This document shows positions 36,194 to 47,308 of a stretch of 64,000 nucleotides of DNA, piece after piece. The first letter of the stretch is position 1. Each line of letters opens with the position of its first letter. Source of the DNA: Rhizobiales bacterium dw_265 (GTDB taxonomy: Bacteria > Pseudomonadota > Alphaproteobacteria > Micropepsales > Micropepsaceae); the NCBI GenBank assembly GCA_018449595.1, contig JAAVUU010000002.1, positions 682,001-746,000 on the forward strand, written 5' to 3'. The notes below the pieces were generated by a model. It had not been told where the DNA came from. It made no database searches and saw nothing but the letters and a program-made list of their open reading frames with translations. Position numbers and translations under genes: made by a program.

Positions 36194-38674
36194 TTAGTAT
36201 CCTGTGGCGGTCGAGAAGTGGATGATCTGGGGCCTGTCGTAATAGGTCTTGGCATAGGGCAGCGCCAAGTCGATCTGGACCGGGCCGAAGGGCGATTTCC
36301 AGGTCACGCTGATGCCGGCCGAACCGCGGAAGGCGAGATTGTCCTTCACGCAGCTGCCGATACCGGAATATTGCGCGCCGGTGCAGACGCGGTTGCCGAC
36401 ATTGTCCAGCCGGCCCAGGGTACCGAAATCGGTGAAGGCCGACAGGCCGACGCCATAGCTTTCCGGCAGGAGAGAGGGGAATTTCATCGCAAAGGTGCCG
36501 ATGGCGTCCACCGTGCCGCCCAGCGAGCCGGTATTGTCCGGCGCGGTGGTATCGCGCGGGCCCAGGCCCGCCAGCGCGAAGCCGCGGAAGGTGTCGCCGC
36601 CGTCGAAGAAGCGTTCCTCGAACGGCACCAGCGAACCGTCATAGCCGGTGATGTAGCGGCCCTTGGCGGTCAGGCTTGAGATGATGCCGCCGTCGAACAG
36701 CGGCATGTAGGTCGAGGCCCCGACCTGGGTGCTGATATATTTGAGGTTGCCGCCGAAGCCCGCGAAATCCTCGCCGAAATAGAAGGTCGAGCCGGAGGTG
36801 GGTTTGCGGTAATCGTCCAGGTTGTTGTAGCTGTAGGTGAAGCCGATGATCGAGCCGTTCAGGGTGCCCGCCGCCAGCTGCACGTCCAGCGGCGCGCCGG
36901 CATAGGGCGAGACCTTTTCGATCTTGTAGGTATAGCGCAGCGCCACGCTGGAGAATTCCGAGATCGGGAAGCCCAGGCGCAGCACCGCCGCGGTGGTGTC
37001 GCTCTGGTAGGTGGCCTGGTCGAAATTGGTCTGGGTTTCGTACAGGTCGAAGCCCGCCGCCAGTTCGCGGTCCAGGAAATAGGGTTCGGTGAAGCTGGCG
37101 ACGATCTGCTTGGTGATGTACGAGGCCTGCAGCGACACGCGCACGCTCTGGCCGCGGCCGAACCAGTTGGAGTCCGAATAGGTGACTTCGCCCAGGAGCG
37201 AGGTGGTCGAGGAATAGCCCAGGCCGACCGACAGCTGGCCGGTGGACTGTTCGGTGACATTGACGGTCAGGTTGGTGCGGTCGGGCTGGCTGCCCGGCAC
37301 GTTCTTGACATCGACATTGCTGAAAAAGCCCAGGCCGCGGATGCGGGTGCGCGAGCGGTCCACCAGCACGCGGTTGAAGGCGTCGCCCTCCTGCAGGCGG
37401 AACTGGCGGCGGATGATCTTGTCCAGGGTGCGGGTGTTGCCCGCGATATTGATCTTCTCGATATAGACGCGCGGGCCCTGGGCGATCTCGAACAGCAGGT
37501 CGATGGTGTGGGTCTTGGCATCGCGCTTGATGCGGGGATGGACTTCGGCGAAGGCATAGCCCTTGGTGCCGGCGGCGTTGGTCAGGCTGTCGATCGCCTT
37601 CTGCACCGCGTCCTGGGAATAGATGTCGCCGCTGGCGGCGGCGATCATCGGCCTGAGCTGGGCGGCGGGCAGTTCGCGGATCTTGGAATCCACCTCGATC
37701 TTGCCGAACTGGTACTTCACGCCCTCCTCGACCGTGAAGTTGATGTAGAAGCTTTTCTTGTCGGGGGTGAGCGCGGCCACCGCCGACAGCACCTTGAAGT
37801 CGGCATAGCCGTGATTGATGTAATAGCGGCGCAGGCTTTCGCGGTCGAACTGCAGCCGGTCGGGATCGTAATTGTCGTTGCTGGCGAGGAATTTGTACCA
37901 GCGGCTTTCCTCGGTCGCGATCTGGCCCTTCAGGGTGTCGTCGCCGAACACCTTGTTGCCGATGAAGTTGATGCGGCTGACGCCGGTGGTGGGGCCGTCG
38001 GTGATGGAGAAGATCAGGTCGACGCGGTTCTGCGGCCGCTGGATGATCTGGGGATCGACGCGGGCGGCGAACTTGCCGTTGCGGCGGTACAGTTCGATGA
38101 TGCGCTGGACGTCGGCCTGCACCTTGGCGCGGGTGAACACCGCGCGCGGCTTGATCTGAACCTCCTTGGTGAGGTCCTTGTCGGACACCTTGGAATTGCC
38201 CTCGAACACCACCTGGTTGACGATGGGGTTCTCGGTGACCCGGATGGTCAGGGTGCCGGTGGCGGGCACGAAGCTGGTCTTGACGTCGGAGAAGAGTCCG
38301 GTGGCGGTCAAGGCCTTCAGCGCCTGGTCGACATCGGCCGGGGTGTAATTGTCGCCCTCGCGCACGCCGACATAGGTCAGCACGGTGCCCGGCTCGACGC
38401 GCTGGGTGCCGCGCACCACGATATGCTGGATGACGTGTACCGCCTGGCCGGGCGTCGCCGCCGCGGCATCTGGATTGGCGGCGGCGGCGGCGGAATTGGC
38501 GTTGCTGACGGCGGCGGCGGCATCGGCATTCACCGGCTGCTGCTTGTTGAGATCCTTGGCGCGGTCGGCGGCGCCCTCGCGTATCTGGGCCTCGGCCGGG
38601 GCTACAGCCAGGGCCAGGCACAAGCCGGCGGAGGTCGCGCGCAACAACCTGCTTCTAAGGCGCAAAATCCGCAT
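36194..38674 (-). CDS. bamA: Outer-membrane protein assembly factor BamA
   Basis: 826 residues. Signal peptide (about 1-29), then an unusual Ala/Asn-rich linker (about 45-75), five POTRA domains (VIQHIVVRGTQRVEPGTV opens the first) and a C-terminal beta barrel including VRGF-loop region DTFRGFALAGLGPRD. It inserts beta-barrel proteins into the outer membrane. It ends in Tyr, not the more usual Phe/Trp. The order rseP-bamA-skp-lpxD is the standard one. Confidence 0.97.
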   Translation of the reverse strand: MRILRLRSRLLRATSAGLCLALAVAPAEAQIREGAADRAKDLNKQQPVNADAAAAVSNANSAAAAANPDAAAATPGQAVHVIQHIVVRGTQRVEPGTVLTYVGVREGDNYTPADVDQALKALTATGLFSDVKTSFVPATGTLTIRVTENPIVNQVVFEGNSKVSDKDLTKEVQIKPRAVFTRAKVQADVQRIIELYRRNGKFAARVDPQIIQRPQNRVDLIFSITDGPTTGVSRINFIGNKVFGDDTLKGQIATEESRWYKFLASNDNYDPDRLQFDRESLRRYYINHGYADFKVLSAVAALTPDKKSFYINFTVEEGVKYQFGKIEVDSKIRELPAAQLRPMIAAASGDIYSQDAVQKAIDSLTNAAGTKGYAFAEVHPRIKRDAKTHTIDLLFEIAQGPRVYIEKINIAGNTRTLDKIIRRQFRLQEGDAFNRVLVDRSRTRIRGLGFFSNVDVKNVPGSQPDRTNLTVNVTEQSTGQLSVGLGYSSTTSLLGEVTYSDSNWFGRGQSVRVSLQASYITKQIVASFTEPYFLDRELAAGFDLYETQTNFDQATYQSDTTAAVLRLGFPISEFSSVALRYTYKIEKVSPYAGAPLDVQLAAGTLNGSIIGFTYSYNNLDDYRKPTSGSTFYFGEDFAGFGGNLKYISTQVGASTYMPLFDGGIISSLTAKGRYITGYDGSLVPFEERFFDGGDTFRGFALAGLGPRDTTAPDNTGSLGGTVDAIGTFAMKFPSLLPESYGVGLSAFTDFGTLGRLDNVGNRVCTGAQYSGIGSCVKDNLAFRGSAGISVTWKSPFGPVQIDLALPYAKTYYDRPQIIHFSTATGY

Positions 38675-38726
38675 CCTAAGTCGGCCAACTCGTCTTTTGG
38701 GGTCCGCGAGCGACGGACGCCTGTTT

Positions 38727-39869
38727 TCAGAAAAGATTCAGCCGGACCAGGTCATTCCAGGTCGTCAGGAGCATTAACCCCAGCACCAAAACCAGCCCAA
38801 GCCGAAATCCGACGTCCTGGGCCCGCTCACCGAGCGGACGCCCCAAAACAGCTTCGCATCCATAGTACAGAAGATGCCCCCCGTCGAGGAGCGGAATGGG
38901 GAAAAGATTGGCGAGCCCGATGCTTACAGAAAGTATAGCCACCAGATTGAGGAGCGGCAGGAAACCGAAATCCGCCACCTGGCGGGTCATCTGGGCAATT
39001 CCGGCGGGCCCGCGAAGCTGGTCGGCCGAGCCATGGCCCATGACCAGCTGGGCGATGCCCAGAATGGTGGTTTTCAGGATGTTCCAGGTCTGCGAACAGG
39101 CCGCGGCGAAAGCGCCCACGGGCCCGTAATGCTCCCGGATGACCGGGGCATGGACGTCCGGGCGTACCCCGATCACCATCTGGCTGGTGTCGTTGCCCAG
39201 CACGTCGCGGGTCCTGGTCAGCCGGGGCGTGACCCAGAGGGTGATCTCATGGCCCGCCCGCTGGATGCCCACCGCCAGGGGCTGGCCGCCGCTGATGGAG
39301 ATGATCTCGGGCAGCTGCTGGAAATCGGTGATGGCGGTGGAATCGATTCGGGTCACCCGGTCGCCGGGCCTGATGCCGGCGGCTTGCGCCGCGCTGCCCT
39401 TGGTCACCTGGCCGATGATGGGGGTGATGACGATGTGGCCGCTGTACAGGAACAGGCCGGTCAAGAGCACGATGGCGAGGATGAAGTTGGCGAACGGCCC
39501 GGCGGCGGCGACCAGCGCGCGCTGGCCGACGGGCTTCAGCGCCAGGGTGCCTTCGCGCTCCGCGACCGTCATCCTGGCGGTGGCGGCGGGGTCGGGACGC
39601 GAGGAAGCGTCGGCATCGCCGGCGAACTTCACATAGCCGCCGATGGGCAGCCAGCTGACTTTCCAGCGGGTGCCGCGCTTGTCGTTCCAGCCGAAGATTT
39701 CCTTGCCGAAGCCGACCGAGAAGACATCCACCTTCACGCTGAAGGCGCGCGCCATCAGGAAATGGCCCAGCTCATGGAAGAACACCACCAGGGTGATGAC
39801 GAATAGAAAGGCCGGCAGGCCCAGCGGGGTCCAGTCGATCAGGCCGCGAATCGCTTCGACGATATGCAT
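38727..39869 (-). CDS. rseP: Site-2 intramembrane metalloprotease RseP/MmpA
   Basis: 380 residues. Zinc site HELGH (32-36) in the first membrane helix, one PDZ domain (about 125-215, IIGQVTKGSAAQAAGIRPGD) and NLFPIPLLDGGHLLYY with the third metal ligand Asp. It cleaves membrane anti-sigma factors or, in Caulobacter (MmpA), the PodJ fragment. Located between dxr and bamA as usual. Confidence 0.95.
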   Translation of the reverse strand: MHIVEAIRGLIDWTPLGLPAFLFVITLVVFFHELGHFLMARAFSVKVDVFSVGFGKEIFGWNDKRGTRWKVSWLPIGGYVKFAGDADASSRPDPAATARMTVAEREGTLALKPVGQRALVAAAGPFANFILAIVLLTGLFLYSGHIVITPIIGQVTKGSAAQAAGIRPGDRVTRIDSTAITDFQQLPEIISISGGQPLAVGIQRAGHEITLWVTPRLTRTRDVLGNDTSQMVIGVRPDVHAPVIREHYGPVGAFAAACSQTWNILKTTILGIAQLVMGHGSADQLRGPAGIAQMTRQVADFGFLPLLNLVAILSVSIGLANLFPIPLLDGGHLLYYGCEAVLGRPLGERAQDVGFRLGLVLVLGLMLLTTWNDLVRLNLF

Positions 39870-39870
39870 G

Positions 39871-41109
<1,239 letters not shown>

Positions 41110-41119
41110 GCCCGCGTCC

Positions 41120-41974
41120 TCATGAATGCCCGCCGAACATGGGGTTGAGATGCAGGCCGAACACCAGCAGCGCCAGCACTGTGCCGGCGGCGAACAGCGA
41201 ATCGACGCGGTCCAGCACCCCGCCATGGCCGGGGATCAAGGCGCCGGAATCCTTGGCGTTGAAACGGCGCTTGACCAGGGATTCAAACAGGTCGCCGGCA
41301 TGGGCGGTGAAACTGAAGACAAAGGCGAACAGCATGGCGAGCAACACATTGAATCCGAAAAAGGCGATATAAAGACCGAACACCAGCGCCGCGGTGACGC
41401 TGCCGCCGATGGTGCCGGCCCAGGTCTTGCCGGGCGACAGGCGCGGCGCCATTTTCCGGCCGCCGATCAGCTTGCCGAACACCAGCGCGCCGGTGTCGGT
41501 GGCCCAGACGATCAGGAACAGCCCCAGCACGATCAGCGCACCCTGGGACGGCAACGCCCGCAGCGCCACGATGGCCACGGCGGGAATGCCGACATACAGC
41601 ACCCCGCCGGCATGCCAGAAGGGATTGCCGCCGCGCCGCCGCGCCACCAAAAACACCGCGACCGCGCCGGCGGCCAGGGCCGCGAAAGCAACCGGCACCA
41701 GCCGCAGCAGCACACAGGCGATGGCCAGCGCCACCGCCCCCGCGGTGACGATGGTCTGGACATGCAGGGGCGGGTGTTCGATCGCGGGCGAACCCACCAG
41801 CCGGTGCCATTCGCGGGCCGCCAGCAGGATCAGCAATCCGGTCAGGACGGCAAAGCCGGAGACGCTGGCGAACAGCACCGCGATGGCGGTGACCGCCATG
41901 AACAGCCCGAACAGCACCCGCAGGAAGCCTTCGCTGGCGCTGCGCGGGACCGGGGCGGATTGCTGCTGGGTCAT
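41120..41974 (-). CDS. cdsA: Phosphatidate cytidylyltransferase
   Basis: 284 residues from ATG 41974. A GTG at 41980 would overlap the uppS stop as GTGA. Several membrane helices and the CdsA signature near the C-terminus, KRRFNAKDSGALIPGHGG followed by LDRVDSL. It forms CDP-diacylglycerol for phospholipid synthesis in the inner membrane. Confidence 0.96.
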   Translation of the reverse strand: MTQQQSAPVPRSASEGFLRVLFGLFMAVTAIAVLFASVSGFAVLTGLLILLAAREWHRLVGSPAIEHPPLHVQTIVTAGAVALAIACVLLRLVPVAFAALAAGAVAVFLVARRRGGNPFWHAGGVLYVGIPAVAIVALRALPSQGALIVLGLFLIVWATDTGALVFGKLIGGRKMAPRLSPGKTWAGTIGGSVTAALVFGLYIAFFGFNVLLAMLFAFVFSFTAHAGDLFESLVKRRFNAKDSGALIPGHGGVLDRVDSLFAAGTVLALLVFGLHLNPMFGGHS

Positions 41975-41976
41975 GG

Positions 41977-42717
41977 TCACGCCACGGCCCCGGAATCCAG
42001 CGTATCCAGCGCCCCGAAGCGGCGCTCCCGCGCCGTGAACTGCCCCATCGCCGCCGTCAGCGCGGCGCGGTCGAAATCGGGCCAGTGGGTGTCGAGGAAC
42101 AAAAGTTCGGCATAGGCCGACTGCCACAGCAGGAAGTTGGACAGCCGGTGTTCGCCCGAGGTGCGGATCACCAGGTCCGGCGCCGGCAAGGCCGAGGTGA
42201 ACAGGCGGGTGGCGAACAGTTCCGGTGTGATGGTTTCGGGGTCCAGCCGTCCGTCCTTGGCGGCGCGCGCCAGTTCCTGGGCGGCGGCGGCGATCTCCTC
42301 CTGCCCGCCATAGTCGAAGGCGAAGGTCAGGTTCATGCCGGTGTTGGGAGCGGTGCGGGATTCGGAATCCTGGATCATCTGCTGGATGTCCGGCGCGACC
42401 CGCCCGCGATGGCCGATGATGCGCATGCGGACATTGCGCTCGACCAGTTCGTCCATGTCGCTGCGGAAATAGGCGCGGAACAGCCCCATCAGGGCCCCGA
42501 CCTCGGTCTTGGGCCGCTTCCAGTTCTCGCTCGAAAAGGCGAACAGGGTCAGGTTTTCAAGGCCAAGGTCGCAGGCGGCGCGCACGGTCTCGCGCACCGC
42601 GCCCATGCCGGCATAATGCCCCGCCTCGCGCGGCAGGTGCCGCTTCTTCGCCCAGCGTCCATTGCCGTCCATGATGATGGCGACATGCTTGGGAAGGGGC
42701 ATCTGCGGCGGCTTCAT
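41977..42717 (-). CDS. uppS: Undecaprenyl diphosphate synthase (di-trans,poly-cis)
   Basis: 246 residues from ATG 42717. VAIIMDGNGRWAKKRHLPRE holds the substrate-binding Asp and P-loop-like region. FAFSSENWKRP and the C-terminal DLVIRTSGEHRLSNFLLWQ are family signatures. It makes the C55 lipid carrier for peptidoglycan and O-antigen precursors. Confidence 0.97.
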   Translation of the reverse strand: MKPPQMPLPKHVAIIMDGNGRWAKKRHLPREAGHYAGMGAVRETVRAACDLGLENLTLFAFSSENWKRPKTEVGALMGLFRAYFRSDMDELVERNVRMRIIGHRGRVAPDIQQMIQDSESRTAPNTGMNLTFAFDYGGQEEIAAAAQELARAAKDGRLDPETITPELFATRLFTSALPAPDLVIRTSGEHRLSNFLLWQSAYAELLFLDTHWPDFDRAALTAAMGQFTARERRFGALDTLDSGAVA

Positions 42718-42757
42718 TATTTTCCTTGTCGCATCTTCTCGCGAAAACGCTCCGGGT

Positions 42758-43318
42758 TCAAACCTGCATGATCTCCTGCTCCTTGGCATGGAGCACGGTG
42801 TCGATATCCTTGATATGGGCGTCGGTCAGCTTCTGCAGCTCGTCGCCCCTGGTGTGCTGTTCGTCCTCGCCGATCTTCTTGTCTTTCTCGAGGCGCTTGA
42901 GCAGGTCCATGCCGTCGCGGCGCACATTGCGCACCGCCACGCGGGCGGCCTCGGCATATTTGGCGGCCAGCTTGGAGAGTTCCTTGCGGCGTTCCTGGTT
43001 GAGTTCCGGCAGCGGGATGCGCAGGAGCTGGCCGTCCATCTGCGGATTGAGCCCCAGCCCCGCGTCGCGGATCGCCTTGTCTACCGCCTTGGCCAGGCCC
43101 TTGTCCCACACCTGCACGGTAATCATGCGCGCTTCCGGCGTGGCGATGGAACCGACCTGGTTGACCGGCACCGTGTTGCCATAGGCCTCGACCTTGACCG
43201 GGTCCAGCAGCGCGGCGCTGGCGCGGCCGGTGCGAAGGCCCCCCAGTTCGCTCTTCAGGGTGACGACCGCGCCATTCATGCGGCGGTCCATCTCGTCCTT
43301 GCTATAGGCTTCAGCCAT
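42758..43318 (-). CDS. frr: Ribosome recycling factor
   Basis: 186 residues from ATG 43318, the standard length. [20 protein letters not shown] and the C-terminal helices with [16 protein letters not shown] are characteristic. With EF-G it splits post-termination ribosomes. The gap to pyrH holds two small GC hairpins but no clear terminator. Confidence 0.98.
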   Translation of the reverse strand: MAEAYSKDEMDRRMNGAVVTLKSELGGLRTGRASAALLDPVKVEAYGNTVPVNQVGSIATPEARMITVQVWDKGLAKAVDKAIRDAGLGLNPQMDGQLLRIPLPELNQERRKELSKLAAKYAEAARVAVRNVRRDGMDLLKRLEKDKKIGEDEQHTRGDELQKLTDAHIKDIDTVLHAKEQEIMQV

Positions 43319-43387
43319 GCTTTGCTCCAACCACCCCCGGGGAAAAGACATTACCCCAAAAGGGGACGCCTTACCCTGTGAGATGCT

Positions 43388-44107
43388 TCACTTTTCTTCG
43401 ATTATGGTTGCCCGGCCACGGCCCGCCAGCACCTCGGTCAGCGCCCCCGCCTCGGCCAGCGAGAATACCAGGATGGGGATGCGGTTCTCCCGCGACAGGG
43501 AAATCGCCGCCGCATCCATCACCTGAAGATTCTGCGCTAACACCTGATGATAACTCAGAGAATCGTACCGGATGGCATCCGGAACCTTCTTGGGGTCGGC
43601 ACTGTAAACACCGTCCACCTGGGTGGCTTTCAGCATGGCGTCACAGTTCATCTCGGCGGCGCGCAGGGCGGCGGCGGTGTCCGTCGTGAAGAAGGGGTTG
43701 CCGGTGCCGGCGGCAAAGATCACCACCCGGCCCTTTTCCATGTGGCGGATGGCCCGGCGGCGGATATAGGGCTCGCAGACATTGTTCATGGCGATGGCCG
43801 ACTGGACCCGGCTTTCCAGCCCCACCCGCTCCAGCCCGGCCTGCATCGCCAGCGCGTTCATCACCGTCGCCAGCATGCCCATATAGTCGGCGGTGGAACG
43901 GTCGATGCCCTTGGCCGAGCCGGCCAGGCCGCGAAAGATATTGCCGCCGCCGACCACCAGGCAGATTTCGCTGCCGGCGTCATGGGCCTGTTTCACATCG
44001 CGGGCGATGCGGTCGATGGTGTCGATGTCGATGCCGAACTGGCCCGCGCCCATCAACGCCTCGCCGGAGACCTTGAGCAGGACGCGGGCGTACTTCGGCG
44101 TGGTCAT
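43388..44107 (-). CDS. pyrH: UMP kinase
   Basis: 239 residues from ATG 44107, which has AGGAG upstream. A GTG at 44113 is possible. Amino-acid-kinase fold: [39 protein letters not shown] and the phosphate region [20 protein letters not shown]. It phosphorylates UMP to UDP and is the usual partner of frr and tsf. Confidence 0.97.
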   Translation of the reverse strand: MTTPKYARVLLKVSGEALMGAGQFGIDIDTIDRIARDVKQAHDAGSEICLVVGGGNIFRGLAGSAKGIDRSTADYMGMLATVMNALAMQAGLERVGLESRVQSAIAMNNVCEPYIRRRAIRHMEKGRVVIFAAGTGNPFFTTDTAAALRAAEMNCDAMLKATQVDGVYSADPKKVPDAIRYDSLSYHQVLAQNLQVMDAAAISLSRENRIPILVFSLAEAGALTEVLAGRGRATIIEEK

Positions 44108-44120
44108 GAACACTCCTGAA

Positions 44121-44141
44121 ACCCACCCTCAAGGGGAGGGT
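44121..44141. repeat. Short GC hairpin repeat between tsf and pyrH
   Basis: ACCCACCCTC-AAGGGGAGGGT is a near copy of the lexA-comEC hairpin (26318-26339), with the TCAA loop and the right arm identical and the left arm one base shorter. It lies in the 40-bp gap within an operon, so full termination is unlikely. It may reduce read-through or protect the mRNA. Confidence 0.5.
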
Positions 44142-44147
44142 AAATTC

Positions 44148-45071
44148 TTACCGCGTGCCCGCCATCTGGGCGACTTCGTCGGCGAAGTCGGCGTCGGCCT
44201 TTTCGATGCCCTCGCCCACCTGGAAGCGGACAAAGCCCTCGATCTCGACCGGGGCGCCCAGGTCCTTGGAGGCCTTCTCAATCAGCTTGCTGATCTGGGT
44301 CTCTCCGTCGATCACGAAGGTCTGCTGCATCAGCACCGTCTCCTCGAAATACTTGCGCATGCGCCCGACCATCATCTTCTCGACCACGGCTTCCGGCTTG
44401 CCCGACTGCAGCGCCAGGTCCTTCTGGATGGCGTATTCGCGGTCCACCACGGCCTTGTCCATATGGGCCTCGGTCAGCGCCAGCGGCGCGGCGGCGGCGA
44501 CATGCATGGCCAGCTGCTTGGCCAGGGCCGCCAGCTTGTCCTTGTCGGCGCTGGACTTCAGGCCCACCAGGACGCCGATCTTGCCCAGTTCGGGCGAGGC
44601 GGGATTGTGGACATAGGCCGCGACCACGCCGGGATCGACCGACAGGGCGGCGGCGCGGCGCACCGACATGTTCTCGCCGATCCTGGCGACCAGCTCGGTC
44701 AGGGTCTGGCGCACGGTGGAGCCGCCCATCGGGGCGGCCAGCAGCTTTTCGAGGTCGCCGCCTTCCTTGAGCGCCAGCCTGGAGGCGTCCTTGACGAAGG
44801 TCTTGAACTCTTCGTTGCGGGCGACGAAGTCGGTCTCGGCATTCACTTCCAACAGCACGCCGGTACCCGCGTCCACCGCCACCCCGACCAGGCCTTCGGC
44901 GGCGGCGCGGCCGGCCTTCTTGGCGGCCTTGGAGATGCCTTTCTTGCGCAGCCAGTCGATGGCGGCTTCCATGTCGCCGCCGGTTTCCTTCAGCGCCGCC
45001 TTGCAGTCCATCATGCCCGCGCCGGTCTTGTCGCGCAGGTCCTTCACCATGCTTGCGGTGATGTCAGCCAT
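44148..45071 (-). CDS. tsf: Elongation factor Ts
   Basis: 307 residues from ATG 45071. DLRDKTGAGMMDCKAALKET is the N-terminal signature, and AGRAAAEGLVGV with EVNAETDFVARNEEF the second. It exchanges nucleotide on EF-Tu. It follows rpsB, with a 66-bp gap. Confidence 0.98.
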   Translation of the reverse strand: MADITASMVKDLRDKTGAGMMDCKAALKETGGDMEAAIDWLRKKGISKAAKKAGRAAAEGLVGVAVDAGTGVLLEVNAETDFVARNEEFKTFVKDASRLALKEGGDLEKLLAAPMGGSTVRQTLTELVARIGENMSVRRAAALSVDPGVVAAYVHNPASPELGKIGVLVGLKSSADKDKLAALAKQLAMHVAAAAPLALTEAHMDKAVVDREYAIQKDLALQSGKPEAVVEKMMVGRMRKYFEETVLMQQTFVIDGETQISKLIEKASKDLGAPVEIEGFVRFQVGEGIEKADADFADEVAQMAGTR

Positions 45072-45137
45072 GGTCGTCTCCATTCAGAATCATGCTCGCA
45101 CGCAGTTTCACGCGCGGGCGCAACAAAATCGTAAAAC

Positions 45138-45917
45138 TCAGGCCGTCGCCGGTTCGGCTTCGACCAGCTGGGGCGAAGTGTCTTCGATCTCTTCGGCGGC
45201 GCCCAGGTCCACACCGGCGTCGGTCTGGCCCTGGCTGAGGCCGTCGATCACGGCGCGGGCGGCCAGGTCGCAATACAGCGCGATGGCGCGGGCGGCGTCG
45301 TCATTGCCGGGGATCGGGAAGGCGATGCCGTCGGGATCGCTGTTGGAATCCAGGATCGCCATCACCGGGATGCCCAGCTTCTTGGCTTCGGAAATCGCGA
45401 TGGCTTCCTTGTTGGTGTCGATCACGAACAGCATGTTGGGCACGCCGCCCATTTCCTTGATGCCGCCCAGCGACTTTTCCAGCTTGTCCTGTTCGCGCAA
45501 CAGGCCCAGCAGTTCCTTCTTGGTCAGGCCGGACTGTTCGGCGGTGGTCAGCGTTTCCTCGATCGAGCGCAGGCGGCGGATCGAATGGCTGATGGTCTGC
45601 CAGTTGGTGAGCGTGCCGCCCAGCCAGCGATGGTTGACGTAATACTGGGCGCAGCGCTTGGCGGCGGCGGCGACCGGCTCCGACGCCTGCCGCTTGGTGC
45701 CGACAAAAAGAATGCGGCCGCCGCCGGCGGCGACTTCGCGCAGCGCGACCAGCGCCTGGTGCAACAGGGGCACGGTCTGGGTCAGGTCGAGGATGTGGAT
45801 GTCGTTGCGCTGGCCGTAGATATAGGGGGCCATTTTCGGGTTCCAGCGCTGCTGGCGGTGGCCGAAATGAGCACCCGACTCAAGCAGTTGGCGCATGGAA
45901 AATTCTGGCAAAGCCAT
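45138..45917 (-). CDS. rpsB: 30S ribosomal protein S2
   Basis: 259 residues, ATG with AAAGGAG upstream. [20 protein letters not shown] and [16 protein letters not shown] at the N-terminus and the central [16 protein letters not shown] are diagnostic. An acidic C-terminal tail ([20 protein letters not shown]) is a common alphaproteobacterial variation. First gene of the rpsB-tsf-pyrH-frr run. Confidence 0.98.
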   Translation of the reverse strand: MALPEFSMRQLLESGAHFGHRQQRWNPKMAPYIYGQRNDIHILDLTQTVPLLHQALVALREVAAGGGRILFVGTKRQASEPVAAAAKRCAQYYVNHRWLGGTLTNWQTISHSIRRLRSIEETLTTAEQSGLTKKELLGLLREQDKLEKSLGGIKEMGGVPNMLFVIDTNKEAIAISEAKKLGIPVMAILDSNSDPDGIAFPIPGNDDAARAIALYCDLAARAVIDGLSQGQTDAGVDLGAAEEIEDTSPQLVEAEPATA

Positions 45918-46091
45918 AGTTCAGTCTCCTTTACCGGTTGGCCAGATGCATGGGTTATCCCTCTTTGTATGGTCGCTCCGGCTTCGCCGACGCTTCCTGG
46001 GACACCGGACGGCGACACAGGAACACCCTGCGAAAGCCACCCATGCACGCGAGATGGCGGGCTTATACGGATTCGGGCGCGGGACCGCAAG
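45918..46091 (-). promoter_or_regulatory. rpsB promoter and leader
   Basis: On the minus strand CTTGCG (46086-46091) and TATAAG (46062-46067) with an 18-bp spacer form a good sigma-70-type promoter. The leader of about 140 bases to the rpsB ATG contains GGTGTCCCAGGAAGCG and other foldable GC segments and could bind S2 for feedback, as for rpsB elsewhere. The remaining 98 bp up to the acyltransferase start shows no gene. Confidence 0.5.
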
Positions 46092-46189
46092 CGCCCGCGG
46101 CGCCTTTTTGCCCGCAAAACCCCCGGAAAACCGGGTTTCGGGGCGTCGTTTTCAACCTTCTTTAAGCCCCCGCCGCCAGACTTCGCGCC

Positions 46190-47308
46190 ATGACCGGGAA
46201 ACGCTTCATCGGGCTGGACGGGCTGCGCGGGGTCTGCGCGATCACCGTGATGCTGTTCCACGCCAGCGGCATGTTCCACAAGGGCCCGATCTTCCAGCAT
46301 GGCTATCTGGCGGTCGACCTGTTTTTCCTGCTCAGCGGCTTCGTCATTGCCCTGGGCTATGAGGAGCGCCTGAAGACCGGGAGCGGTTTGCCGCGCTTCC
46401 TGCAAAGCCGCGCCCGGCGCCTGCTGCCCGTCTACTGGATCGGCGCGGCCTTCAACCTCGCGGTTTTCTTCTGGATGGTGATGTCCGGGAGTTACCCGTC
46501 CGGTTTCAGCGGGGCGGTGGTGTGGCTCATCGTGCCGCTCACGACCCTTCTGATGCTTCCGGCTTTCGGCACGCCCGGCGACAGCTTCTCGCCGGCCATG
46601 ATGAACGTCACCTGGTCGCTGCTGGTCGAATGGATCGTCAATACCGGCTATGGCGCCTTCGGCTTTCGCCTGCGCACCCGCACGCTGGCGCTGCTGGCGC
46701 TCGCGGGCTGGGCCGCCATGACGGTCGCGGGGTATCACGACGATCGCGGCTGGTGCCTTGGCATCACCCGCACCGAAGCCCTGACCTTCGGCATGCTGCG
46801 CGGCGCGCCATCCTTCCTGGCCGGCGTCGTGCTGTACCGGCTGCACACCCGGCCCTGGTTCGAGCGCCTGCCCGTCATCGCGCCCGAACTGCTGCTGGCC
46901 TTCTGGCTCTGCATTGCGAGCGTCCCCACCTTTTCCGCGACGCCGACCTATGACTGGATCACGGCGGTCATTCTCAACCCCGCCCTGATGATGCTGATGC
47001 TGCGCGCCGAAAGCCGGGCGCCGTCATTCTGCCGCCAGCTCGGCCGCATCTCCTATCCGCTTTACGTCGTGCACCCCGGCTTCATCCTGCTGGCGCAGGG
47101 TACGCCGCTGTTCGGTCTGAATACCGCGCCCAATCCGCTGCGCGCGAGCCTTGTCGCGCTGCTGTGCCTTGGCGCGGCCTGGCTGGCCGCCGCCATCGCC
47201 GATGCGTTGCCGCGCGGGTTGCCGTTCACGCCACGCGCGCGGGCGGCGATTGCGCCAAGCGTCCAGGCCTGGAAGGCCAAACGCGTTTCGGCTACACAAA
47301 ATCCATGA
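46190..47308 (+). CDS. Membrane acyltransferase (OafA/YrhL, acyltransferase 3 family)
   Basis: 372 residues, about ten membrane helices. RFIGLDGLRGVCAITVMLFH at the start, with the conserved Arg and catalytic His, and LAVDLFFLLSGFVIALGYEER are family hallmarks. RISYPLYVVHPGFIL marks the last conserved motif. Such enzymes O-acylate sugars of LPS, capsule or secreted glycans. The target is not known. The stop overlaps the start of the aminotransferase (ATGA). Confidence 0.88.
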   Translation: MTGKRFIGLDGLRGVCAITVMLFHASGMFHKGPIFQHGYLAVDLFFLLSGFVIALGYEERLKTGSGLPRFLQSRARRLLPVYWIGAAFNLAVFFWMVMSGSYPSGFSGAVVWLIVPLTTLLMLPAFGTPGDSFSPAMMNVTWSLLVEWIVNTGYGAFGFRLRTRTLALLALAGWAAMTVAGYHDDRGWCLGITRTEALTFGMLRGAPSFLAGVVLYRLHTRPWFERLPVIAPELLLAFWLCIASVPTFSATPTYDWITAVILNPALMMLMLRAESRAPSFCRQLGRISYPLYVVHPGFILLAQGTPLFGLNTAPNPLRASLVALLCLGAAWLAAAIADALPRGLPFTPRARAAIAPSVQAWKAKRVSATQNP

